A stretch of DNA of 58,989 bases from positions 1 to 58,989 of the forward strand of contig JAJYYA010000063.1 of assembly GCA_021801345.1 (NCBI GenBank). The letters run 5' to 3'. This document shows positions 1-6,557 of this stretch, piece after piece (positions within the stretch are counted from its first letter, which is position 1; each line of letters opens with the position of its first letter). The notes below the pieces were generated by a model that was not told the origin of the DNA, did not search any database, and was given only the letters and a program-made list of their open reading frames with translations. This stretch comes from Nitrospirota bacterium (GTDB taxonomy: Bacteria; Nitrospirota; Leptospirillia; Leptospirillales; Leptospirillaceae). The position numbers and the translations under genes were made by a program.

Positions 1-143
1 TAGTTCGAAAAGGAATCGTTGCCCGCAAGGCCCCAGATCATGGAGCCAAGAAGCAACAAAAAAAGACCGATAACACCGGCCAATATAAAAAATATCGGCC
101 GGGCATCGGTCCACATCTTCTTGATTTCCGAGACAAGGCGCAT
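1..143 (-). CDS. Small membrane protein, 3' end outside window (partial)
   Basis: The reading frame opens with ATG at 143 and runs off the left edge without a stop. The visible product of about 47 residues has a charged N-terminus (MRLVSEIKKMWTDARP) followed by one long hydrophobic helix (about residues 17-38, ending LLLLGSMIWGLAG). No Shine-Dalgarno is obvious. It starts 40 bp after the stop of the small gene at 183-314, so the two are probably co-transcribed. I do not recognise the family; respiratory-complex accessory subunits often look like this, but nothing here proves it. Confidence 0.5.
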   Translation of the reverse strand, partial: MRLVSEIKKMWTDARPIFFILAGVIGLFLLLLGSMIWGLAGNDSFSN

Positions 144-182
144 CAGATGGTCACGACCGAAACGGATGCCACGGAAAAGAGA

Positions 183-314
183 CTACTTGGCGTCGGGGTT
201 GGAGTAGATCGAGGAGATCGCCATGAACCAACCTGCGACGATGGCAAACCCGAGAGCGATCGGAATCACGTACTCGAGCGCCGTCCAGTTTCCAACGGTT
301 TGGATAGGAGCCAT
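183..314 (-). CDS. 43-residue single-helix membrane protein
   Basis: ATG at 314 is preceded by GGAGG seven bases upstream (322-326), which fixes the start; the longer frame to 377 lacks such a site. The product is 43 residues: a short polar N-terminus (MAPIQTVGNWTALEY), one hydrophobic helix (about residues 16-34, VIPIALGFAIVAGWFMAISS) and a polar tail ending in NPDAK. It precedes the partial membrane protein at 1-143 in what looks like one transcript. Size and topology resemble small oxidase-associated subunits of the CcoQ type, but that is analogy only. A sigma70-like promoter lies 66 bp upstream. Confidence 0.6.
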   Translation of the reverse strand: MAPIQTVGNWTALEYVIPIALGFAIVAGWFMAISSIYSNPDAK

Positions 315-379
315 TCTGGAACCTCCAGTCAGGATAATGTAAGAGTTCGGGCGGCAAAAGTGGCAACGCCGTTTCATAA

Positions 380-408
380 AGAATACTCCACGACACAGAA
401 ATTCGCAA
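380..408 (-). promoter_or_regulatory. Predicted sigma70-type promoter
   Basis: On the minus strand TTGCGA (403-408) and TATTCT (380-385) are separated by 17 bp. They lie upstream of the small membrane gene starting at 314, inside an AT-rich gap. Prediction from consensus match only. Confidence 0.4.
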
Positions 409-493
409 CCTCTTCGGACTGAAGCAGAAAAAAAATTATTTTCTCTTTCTATACAGAGTAGTTAAATAATTCCTCCGAATCAGAGAAACCCCT

Positions 494-1078
494 CTACCGC
501 CCGTAGCGGCCGACGAGGCGTCCCTTGGCAAGGGTCGCAAAGTGGATAAAGTAGCCGATCTGCGCGGGCGAGGCTCCCGGTCCCACTGAAAGCTTCGATG
601 TCTTGAGCGCATAGACGGTCACGATGTAGTGGTGGGGGCGGTCCCCCTTGGGAGGACACGGACCTCCGTATCCGGGAGCCCCGAAGTCGGTGACTCCCTG
701 GAGGGCTCCGGCAGGAAGCCCCTTCCCGTCCTTCGTCCCGACACCCTCCGGTAGACTGTGGACCTTCGGAGGAATGTTGTAGACGACCCAATGCCACCAG
801 CCCGACCCGGTCGGAGCATCGGGGTCATAGACCGTCACTGCCACCGAGCGAGTCCCTTTGGGGAGGCGCCCCCACCGGATCTCTGGGGAGACGTTCCCCC
901 CCGAACAGCCAAATCCCGAAAAGACATGGCGGTTCGTGATCCTTCCCCCGTTTTTGAAGTCGGGGCTCGCGACCTTGATGGTTGCAGCGTAGGCCCTTGC
1001 CCCCGGAACAACCCCGAAAGACAGAAGCGCCAGCCCGGCAAAGAGTCCTGCCGTCGTCCGTTTCAATGATCCGCTCAT
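494..1078 (-). CDS. Exported YbhB/YbcL-family (PEBP, Raf-kinase-inhibitor-like) protein
   Basis: The 194-residue product starts with a Sec signal peptide (about residues 1-31, ending GARAYA) and then a phosphatidylethanolamine-binding-protein fold: FKNGGRI, the SPEIRW segment, VTVYDPDAPTGSGWWHWVVYN with the conserved DPDAP and HW, and GYGGPCPPKGDRPHHY, which matches the family GPCPP and PHRY signatures. Bacterial YbhB proteins are about 160-180 residues, so length fits a mature domain plus leader. The biochemical role of bacterial members is poorly known; ligand binding in the periplasm is inferred. The ATG at 1078 lacks a clear Shine-Dalgarno. It is monocistronic, with gaps on both sides. 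Confidence 0.88.
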   Translation of the reverse strand: MSGSLKRTTAGLFAGLALLSFGVVPGARAYAATIKVASPDFKNGGRITNRHVFSGFGCSGGNVSPEIRWGRLPKGTRSVAVTVYDPDAPTGSGWWHWVVYNIPPKVHSLPEGVGTKDGKGLPAGALQGVTDFGAPGYGGPCPPKGDRPHHYIVTVYALKTSKLSVGPGASPAQIGYFIHFATLAKGRLVGRYGR

Positions 1079-1347
1079 ATTTTTTGTCGCGCGATTTCAA
1101 GCCTCGGCGTTTACGCCGGAAGATGGAATGCGCTTCTCCTTTCTCTTTAAATGTGGAGCGGGACTTCTCCCCGCCAACAATTGCGGCCTGTCCCCCCGGA
1201 ACATGGCACGCACTCCCGGGGCGACTCCCCCGTCAATTTTCCGATTCGATCATGTCCGGATCGTTTTTTGGTTTCTCCAACAAATGCACGGAGGGCGATC
1301 CTCCAGTGGCAAAACGATCAGGGAGCGATCCCCCACCCTGGCCAATG
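1079..1347. other. Intergenic gap between ubiA end and PEBP gene
   Basis: I see no convincing gene here. One short perfect inverted repeat, CGGCGT-tt-ACGCCG, sits at 1105-1118, directly upstream of the PEBP start. It lacks a T-tract on either strand, so it is not a clear terminator. Confidence 0.5.
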
Positions 1348-2214
1348 TCAGACCAGTGTCGGCGTCGACATCCAGAACCCGGCCATGAGAAGGGCCCCCA
1401 GGGTCACATGGGAGCGAAAGAGCGCCATCGGTTCGCCATCACCCAACCCCCTCCTCATCTTCATTGCCTGAAGGGCCACCGTTCCGAAAAAGAGGAGAAT
1501 CGTCCAGAGAAGCCACCCTGAACGAGGCAGGGTCCGTCCGGCCTCCCAGAGAAAGAGTCCGGACAGAACGGAAAAGAACAGAAAGACAGCCCAGAGATTG
1601 TCGCCAAAGGTCACCGCCCCGGACCGGACTCCCGCCTTGCGGTCGTCGGGGAGGTCCGCCACGGCGTAGATCAGGTCGTAGGCGGTCGCCCAAAAGAGCC
1701 CGGCTGCGGCCACAAGAAGGCCTTTGGTCTGGAGGCCTCCCGTCAGCTGAACCCAGGCCATCAGGGGGGCAGTCGCCCCGAAAGGGATCCCCATGAAAAG
1801 CTGGGGAAGGGGAAAGAAGCGCTTCATCAGAGGGTAGATAACCGCAGTACCGTACCCTGCGACCGCTACAAGAATCGCCCTTTCCGAGAAGAAGGGAAGA
1901 AGAGAGGCGGAGAGAGCCGTCATAAAAAGAAAGACCCCCACGGCCCATCGGACGGAAAGCCGGCCGTCGGCCAAAGGGCGGCCTCGGGTCCTTGCGACCT
2001 TCCGGTCGATCTCCCGGTCAAAAAGATCATTTACCACGCAGCCCGCGGACCGGGTCAGGAAGGCTCCAAGAAAAAAAAGCGCCATCCATCCCCAGGCGGT
2101 CTCTCCCGGCCGGGCGAGGAGGATTGCCCATCCTGACGGAAGAAAGAGGAGAAGCGTCCCCACCGGACGGTCGAAGCGGATCAAATCCAGGGTATCGCGG
2201 AACCTTCCTCTCAC
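1348..2214 (-). CDS. ubiA: 4-hydroxybenzoate polyprenyltransferase (UbiA)
   Basis: A 288-residue polytopic membrane prenyltransferase. UbiA enzymes join a polyprenyl chain to 4-hydroxybenzoate, the membrane step of ubiquinone-type quinone synthesis. The N-terminal IRFDRPVGTLLLFLPSGWA matches the RxDRPxGxxLLxxP entry of UbiA. The first Asp-rich Mg/diphosphate motif is NDLFDREID with DRKVARTRGRPLADG after it; the second is YAVADLPDDRKAG. Seven to nine hydrophobic helices are visible and length is normal (about 290). The ATG at 2214 overlaps the TGA of the ubiC-like gene by 4 bp, so translation is probably coupled. It is the last gene of the operon starting at 5048. Confidence 0.93.
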   Translation of the reverse strand: MRGRFRDTLDLIRFDRPVGTLLLFLPSGWAILLARPGETAWGWMALFFLGAFLTRSAGCVVNDLFDREIDRKVARTRGRPLADGRLSVRWAVGVFLFMTALSASLLPFFSERAILVAVAGYGTAVIYPLMKRFFPLPQLFMGIPFGATAPLMAWVQLTGGLQTKGLLVAAAGLFWATAYDLIYAVADLPDDRKAGVRSGAVTFGDNLWAVFLFFSVLSGLFLWEAGRTLPRSGWLLWTILLFFGTVALQAMKMRRGLGDGEPMALFRSHVTLGALLMAGFWMSTPTLV

Positions 2215-2717
2215 CGGGGGGATCCTCCTGCCAGAGCCAGCAGAGGCTGAAGAAAGAACTCCTCGATCAGAAGCGAAGCGCCCGAGGCGGCGGTCATCCG
2301 ATAGGAACGGGTCCAGAAAGCCCCTTCCTTCTCGGCCGCATCGGGGTCGAAGGGAGCCGGAGAGGCATAGATGGCGTAGTCCTCTTTCTGAAGGGGACCG
2401 AAGCGGGCCTCCATCGACTGACCGATGGCCAGGTCGCCTTTCATGAGGGAGACCATCCAGCGGTCATCGGGGGAAGGGGGCATGGCGAGGACCCGGGTCC
2501 TCGCAAAGACAAGCCTCCCCACCGAGGGAACCCGGAGGTAGACCTTCCTGAGACCCTGGACGCTCTCGGGAAGGGAGACCGGTTCGACCGACACCGCCTC
2601 TCCCGTCAGAAACGACAGCGAGCGCGTGAGCGTGCCATCCTGGCCGAGAAGCACCCGAAATGGACCCGGGAGAGCGCGGAAGCCTTCCGGGAGAGGGCCG
2701 GGAAGAATCCCGTCCAT
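2211..2717 (-). CDS. ubiC: Chorismate--pyruvate lyase (UbiC-like)
   Basis: A 168-residue protein. The ATG at 2717 overlaps the stop of the radical SAM gene (TGATG) and is the natural coupled start; a longer frame to 2900 only runs inside the upstream gene. UbiC removes pyruvate from chorismate to give 4-hydroxybenzoate, the substrate of the UbiA encoded next door. Visible family features are FRVLLGQDGTLTRSLSFLTG near the N-terminus, the conserved REVxL-like KVYLRVPS, LVFARTRVLAMP, LAIGQ before the middle and RSYRMTAASGASLLIEEFFL at the C-terminus (family R-x-S/Y-x-x-x-x-x-G-x-PLLLTE-x-FLP). Sequence is diverged, so the call leans on both motifs and context. Confidence 0.78.
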   Translation of the reverse strand: MDGILPGPLPEGFRALPGPFRVLLGQDGTLTRSLSFLTGEAVSVEPVSLPESVQGLRKVYLRVPSVGRLVFARTRVLAMPPSPDDRWMVSLMKGDLAIGQSMEARFGPLQKEDYAIYASPAPFDPDAAEKEGAFWTRSYRMTAASGASLLIEEFFLQPLLALAGGSPR

Positions 2718-4294
2718 CAGGAGGCTCCGACCACCAGGGAGTCCTTTGCAGAGAGTGACCGCTCGCCCAGGGACTTCTTGATCTCCCGCATCACCACCCG
2801 ACCCATGGCCATCGGTTCGATGTCCCAAGCCAAGAGGCAGGCTTTGGCGATCAGCTCGCCCAAGGGACCCGGATTGTAGAGGAGCTTCCGGATCGTCCAA
2901 GGGTTGAGGGAGATGGGATCATAGTCCGGAGCAAGCCACCCTTCCCGCATGAGGCGCTTCTCGAAGCTCGTGTGGGGCTGGACCGCCAGGAAGAAGACCA
3001 TGGGATAGACATTTTCCGGACCGAATATCCGGCAGATCTCCTCGTAGCTTTCGACCGCCTCTGCCAGGGTTTCCGGGGTCTCTCCCGGGGCGTTCAAAGA
3101 GTAGTTGAGAATGATCTTTCCCTGGTAGCCGGCATTTTTCAGGTTCCGGCACCCCTCCATGAGCCCCTCGAGCCGGAAGCCCATCCGAAGAGAGTCGAGG
3201 ATCTCCTGGGACCCCGATGTGATGGCGACCTCGAGGTCGCCCATGCCCGATTCCACCATGAGTGAGGCCATCTCAGGCGAGATGAGACTTGTCCGGATAT
3301 ATCCGGACCAAGTCACCCCAAGGTCAGCCTCCTTCATCGCCCTAAGGAGCGCAAGACATTCGGGTACGGCCTTGACCCCGGGGATGAACTGGGCATCGGC
3401 AAACCAGAAGTTCCGGATACCCCAGCGGTCCCGATACTGGCGGATCTCTCCGATCACATCCTCGGGGTCGCGGTAGTAGACCCGCTTCCCCTCGATGTAG
3501 GTATAAAGACAGAAGGAGCAGCCATACGGACATCCACGCTTCGTCTGGATCCCCACGGTCTTGCCGTGATAGAGGGAGTGACCCGGAAAGACGGACTCGA
3601 GGTGGGCCAGGTCAAAGGGAGCCCGTCGGATCTCGACCGCCCCGGCCTTCTTGCCGAGGACGATCTCCCCTCCGCGGAGCATGATCGTGCGCTCGTCGTC
3701 GAGGGGCAGACCCCGGATAAGCTTGACCATCGCCTCCTCCCCTTCGCCCACGACTCCGATCACCCCTTCGGGAAGAAGTCGGATGATCTGTTCGGCAAAG
3801 ACGGAGAAGGCACCTCCCCCCACCATCACACAGGCGCCCGGCGCCCGGCGCATCCCTTCCCGGATGAAGCGAAGCTTCTTATGGAACTCCGAGCGGTACT
3901 TCCAGACCATGCGCAGGCCGTCCCACGCCGCGTAAGCGCGGGTCAGGAGGTTCGGAGAATAGTAAAATTCGAAGGCCCGACGAAGGGAGTTGTCTCCTTC
4001 GTGGGGAGCGAAGATCTGGACGTCGCGCCACGAATAGGCCAAAAGATCCGGGGAGAAGCGGGAGATTGTCTTCGCGAGTTCAGAAAGCTGCTCCGCCTCG
4101 GCAAATCGCGTGAGGTCAAGAACCTCGAGAGCGACCTCGGGATGCTCCCGGTGGATCCAGTTGACAAGGTAGCCGATCCCGACGGGAAAAATCTGTCGGA
4201 CGGGAAGCCACACAAAAAGGATCCTCTTGTACCTGAGGGGACGGGAAGAGTCCGACCCGTTCTCTTCGACGACCGAAAGGGGAATTGACTCCAT
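2717..4294 (-). CDS. B12-binding-domain radical SAM protein in quinone operon
   Basis: A 525-residue protein. Residues about 25-200 form a cobalamin-binding Rossmann-like domain (VGIGYLVNWIHRE, LLAYSWRDVQIF, ACVMVGGGAFSVFAEQ, VGEGEEAM). The radical SAM core follows: RGCPYGCSFCLYTY carries CxxxCxxC for the 4Fe-4S cluster, then WFADAQFIP, GDLEVAITSGSQEILDSLRMG and IILNYSLNAPGETPETL. The region is typical of B12-dependent methylases and the BchE-like ring-modifying enzymes, but no substrate can be read from sequence. It sits between the UbiE-like methyltransferase (2 bp upstream) and the UbiC-like lyase (1-bp overlap), so a role in quinone head-group modification is the natural inference. Confidence 0.85.
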   Translation of the reverse strand: MESIPLSVVEENGSDSSRPLRYKRILFVWLPVRQIFPVGIGYLVNWIHREHPEVALEVLDLTRFAEAEQLSELAKTISRFSPDLLAYSWRDVQIFAPHEGDNSLRRAFEFYYSPNLLTRAYAAWDGLRMVWKYRSEFHKKLRFIREGMRRAPGACVMVGGGAFSVFAEQIIRLLPEGVIGVVGEGEEAMVKLIRGLPLDDERTIMLRGGEIVLGKKAGAVEIRRAPFDLAHLESVFPGHSLYHGKTVGIQTKRGCPYGCSFCLYTYIEGKRVYYRDPEDVIGEIRQYRDRWGIRNFWFADAQFIPGVKAVPECLALLRAMKEADLGVTWSGYIRTSLISPEMASLMVESGMGDLEVAITSGSQEILDSLRMGFRLEGLMEGCRNLKNAGYQGKIILNYSLNAPGETPETLAEAVESYEEICRIFGPENVYPMVFFLAVQPHTSFEKRLMREGWLAPDYDPISLNPWTIRKLLYNPGPLGELIAKACLLAWDIEPMAMGRVVMREIKKSLGERSLSAKDSLVVGAS

Positions 4295-4295
4295 A

Positions 4296-5048
4296 TTATT
4301 TCTCTCCCGTATGGATCGCGACGATCCCTCCCGAGAGGTTGCGATAGCCTACGCGGGAAAATCCGGCCTTTTCGATCGTCTTCCGGAAGCTCTCCTGGTC
4401 GGGGAACTTCGCGATCGAGGCGGGGAGGTATTCGTAGATTCCGGTATTGTCCTTCGATATCCATCGACCGATCTTGGGCAGGATGAAAAAGGAGTAGAAA
4501 CGGTAGAGCCCGTCCCAAAGGGCGTTGACGGGATGAGAAAACTCGAGGCAGGCAAAACGCCCCCCCGGCTTCAAAATGCGGTGGATCTCCGCAAGTGCGG
4601 TATCGAGGTTCGTCACATTCCGGAGTCCGAACCCCACAGTCAGCCGATCGACCGAGCCATCGGGAAGGGGAATCCGTTCCGCGTTGGCCTGGATCATGAC
4701 GGGACGGGCGCGGCTTTCGCGCTCCTTGAGCCCGTCGATCAGGCGGCTCCGAGCCTTGGCAAGCCCCACGCGAAGCATCGCAAGGTTAAGGTCGACCGTC
4801 ATGACAAGCCCCGTTCCGGCAGCCTTTTCCGCGGCCAGAAGGGAAAGATCGGCCGTCCCTCCACAGAGATCAACGACCACATGGCCAGGCACGATATCGA
4901 GAAGATTGATGGTCAGCCGCTTCCAGCGATGGTGCTGGCCCAGGGAAAGGACGGAGTTGTTCAGGTCGTAGGCTGCCGCCGCCGACGTGAACATGCTCTG
5001 GACGACCTCCTGCTTCTGTTCCTTCGCCGGGAGGGTGTACTCAGACAT
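4296..5048 (-). CDS. ubiE: UbiE/MenG-family quinone C-methyltransferase
   Basis: A 250-residue SAM-dependent methyltransferase that C-methylates a prenylated quinol ring (demethylmenaquinol or a ubiquinol precursor). Visible features are the N-terminal VQSMFTSAAAAYDLNNSVLS (family FxxVAxxYDxMN), HHRWKR, the SAM-binding VVDLCGGTADLSLLA, the acidic TVDLN, ANAERIPLPDGSVDRLTVGFGLRN (family AxALPFxDxxFDxVTxxFGLRN), LKPGGRFACLEFS and the C-terminal GGIVAIHTG. Length is normal. It is the first gene of the quinone operon, with a promoter at 5129-5156. UbiE and MenG cannot be separated by sequence alone; the ubiC/ubiA neighbours favour the 4-hydroxybenzoate branch. Confidence 0.92.
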   Translation of the reverse strand: MSEYTLPAKEQKQEVVQSMFTSAAAAYDLNNSVLSLGQHHRWKRLTINLLDIVPGHVVVDLCGGTADLSLLAAEKAAGTGLVMTVDLNLAMLRVGLAKARSRLIDGLKERESRARPVMIQANAERIPLPDGSVDRLTVGFGLRNVTNLDTALAEIHRILKPGGRFACLEFSHPVNALWDGLYRFYSFFILPKIGRWISKDNTGIYEYLPASIAKFPDQESFRKTIEKAGFSRVGYRNLSGGIVAIHTGEK

Positions 5049-5128
5049 GGGTGTCCTTTCGATCGTTTGACGTGGAGAGATCGTCCTGCCGGACGGCGGA
5101 CCCCAAGGCCCGCGTTTTCTTTTTTTCC

Positions 5129-5156
5129 ATTATACCTCAAGAGAGTGCGGGATCAA
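5129..5156 (-). promoter_or_regulatory. Promoter of the quinone operon
   Basis: On the minus strand TTGATC (5151-5156), a 16-bp spacer and a perfect TATAAT (5129-5134) lie about 80 bp upstream of the ubiE-like start at 5048. This is the only good promoter seen ahead of ubiE-radical SAM-ubiC-ubiA. Confidence 0.6.
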
Positions 5157-5691
5157 TCGCGAAAAACCCGTCCACCCTTTTCAATGAGGGTTTGTTGGGG
5201 CCGAATGGACAATCGATCCGGAAAAACCCCTCCTATCACGGGAGATTTTCGAAGCGAATTTTTCCTGTAGCGAGAAGAAGGCGCAATAAGAAGACGCTCA
5301 GGGGCACATTGAGATACGAAGTCCCGAAGGGGGAGAGCGCGAAGAGGGGCGCTTGGTGCACGGACGGGTCCTGTTCTTGTGGGACCGGGCCGCGAATTGG
5401 ACAAAAAGCGCTCGGCCGTGAGTTGCTGATCTTAGAAATAAGGGAGGCCCATTCTTTATCCGGGGATCTTCCGGACAGCCGCCAGGAAGAGTTGGCATAG
5501 AGAGACAGCGAGAATTGGAAATTTTAGATGGGCCAAGAGCGATGCTCGCCGGAACTTCCGGGGGGTCGACTCTTGCCCTTGTCGGACACTCTCCCCGGAT
5601 GTCGGCTGATTTTGCCCCTAAAAAATTCAGGCGAAGAGCAGTCATCCACTCGCATGTTCTCTATTTTGCCTTACATCGAGAAGATATCGAC
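5157..5691. other. Gene-poor stretch between quinone operon and hicB
   Basis: Several overlapping short frames exist on both strands, but none has a ribosome binding site together with a recognisable sequence, and I regard them as chance. A GGTCC/GGACC inverted repeat occurs near 5365-5385. Otherwise I see nothing to annotate. Confidence 0.45.
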
Positions 5692-6123
5692 TCAAGCGAC
5701 AGAGAGATCCAGAGTACGTCCGAGAGCCTTAAAAATTTTCTCGAGAGACACCACGGTCGGATTGGTTCCCGATCGTTCCCACTTTTGCACCTGTTGGAAC
5801 GTTACCCCCACCCTTCGCGCCAGATCGGCTTGGGTCATTCCCGCCCCGATTCGCGCTTTCCGGATCAGGATCGGGCATGAAACATGCAGGTCCGGCTCTA
5901 CCCAGTAGATCCCTTCCTGTGCTTCTTCCGGTCGCAAAGGATCCGGAATTTCCATTCCATGATCGAGCATCGCCCCCAATACTCCTGTCAGAGCTTCCCG
6001 TGCATTCTTCAGGGCTTCACCCAAAGTGTCCCCGTCCGTGATGACGCCGGTCAGAGGCTCGAGTCCCTGAACTGAATAATAATCCTCTTCTTTCAGAATC
6101 CGAACAGGATAGGTCACTTTCAT
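5692..6123 (-). CDS. hicB: HicB-type antitoxin with C-terminal HTH
   Basis: A 143-residue antitoxin. Residues about 1-70 are the HicB partial RNase-H-like domain (YPVRILKEEDYYSVQGLEPL, GVITDGDTLGEALKNAREAL, the pattern of HicB proteins). Residues about 85-143 form a Cro/CI-type helix-turn-helix (RIGAGMTQADLARRVGVTFQQVQKWERSG), expected to bind the promoter of the operon. The ATG at 6123 overlaps the stop of hicA by 3 bases (ATGA), the usual hicAB arrangement. The antitoxin looks intact while its toxin partner is frameshifted, so it may persist as a repressor only. Confidence 0.9.
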   Translation of the reverse strand: MKVTYPVRILKEEDYYSVQGLEPLTGVITDGDTLGEALKNAREALTGVLGAMLDHGMEIPDPLRPEEAQEGIYWVEPDLHVSCPILIRKARIGAGMTQADLARRVGVTFQQVQKWERSGTNPTVVSLEKIFKALGRTLDLSVA

Positions 6124-6318
6124 GTTTTGTCTCCGTGAATATTGGCATCCTTTAAAATTTTGCGAGCCGTTCCAAACTTGATCTCCTTACCTTTGTGGAC
6201 CGGGACCGAAAGTGTTTTTGCTTGACCCAGTTTCACAAAGATATGATGAGATCCTTGGATTCTGTCCAGTACCCAACCGTTTTTCTCAAGAACTATTGAT
6301 CAAATCCCGGCTCTTCAT
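6120..6318 (-). pseudogene. hicA: HicA-family toxin, disrupted by a 1-bp frameshift
   Basis: ATG at 6318 begins MKSRDLIN, the typical HicA N-terminus, but the frame stops after two more codons (TGA at about 6287-6289). The +1 frame continues with VLEKNGWVLDRIQGSHHIF, then KTLSVPVHKGKEIKFGTARKILKDANI to a TGA at 6120-6122 that overlaps the hicB start. The pieces join exactly if one base near 6293-6297 is removed, giving a 65-residue protein with the HicA double-stranded-RNA-binding fold and the active-site His in GSHH. Length is 199 nt, one over a multiple of three. It is either a true inactivation or a sequencing error. Confidence 0.85.
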
Positions 6319-6325
6319 GGCCTTT

Positions 6326-6354
6326 ATAATACAACCTGAGGGTTGAAAATGCAA
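6326..6354 (-). promoter_or_regulatory. hicAB promoter with palindromic operator in the spacer
   Basis: On the minus strand TTGCAT (6349-6354) and TATTAT (6326-6331) are 17 bp apart. The spacer holds the inverted repeat CAACC-ctga/tcag-GGTTG at 6332-6345, well placed for a HicB dimer to block RNA polymerase. The -10 box ends only 7 bases before the hicA ATG at 6318, so the transcript would be leaderless or nearly so. Confidence 0.6.
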
Positions 6355-6557
6355 AGGATCTTTGCAAGCACCGTTGAGGCCTTGAACACCATCCATCCGA
6401 TTGAAAAAAAACGGAGAAAAATGCCGGAATCACCAACCACACTCACCTTCTTCCTCGCGTCTTGAGGTCTCGATAGAAGAAGGCCTTCAAAGGGTCAACG
6501 AATGCTCTCCGATCCTCCCTTCTTGGAAGGCGGAGCGTCCTGTGTCACAATGATTTT

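Noticed and set aside
1105-1118. CGGCGT/ACGCCG hairpin as a ubiA terminator
   Set aside because: It lies 230 bp beyond ubiA and is not followed by a T-tract.
4227-5270. Long plus-strand open frame across the quinone operon
   Set aside because: It is antisense to ubiE and the radical SAM gene, has no family features and mirrors the codon bias of the opposite strand.
5051-5500. 149-codon plus-strand frame in the gap after the quinone operon
   Set aside because: No ribosome binding site and no recognisable sequence, and its first part overlaps the operon promoter.
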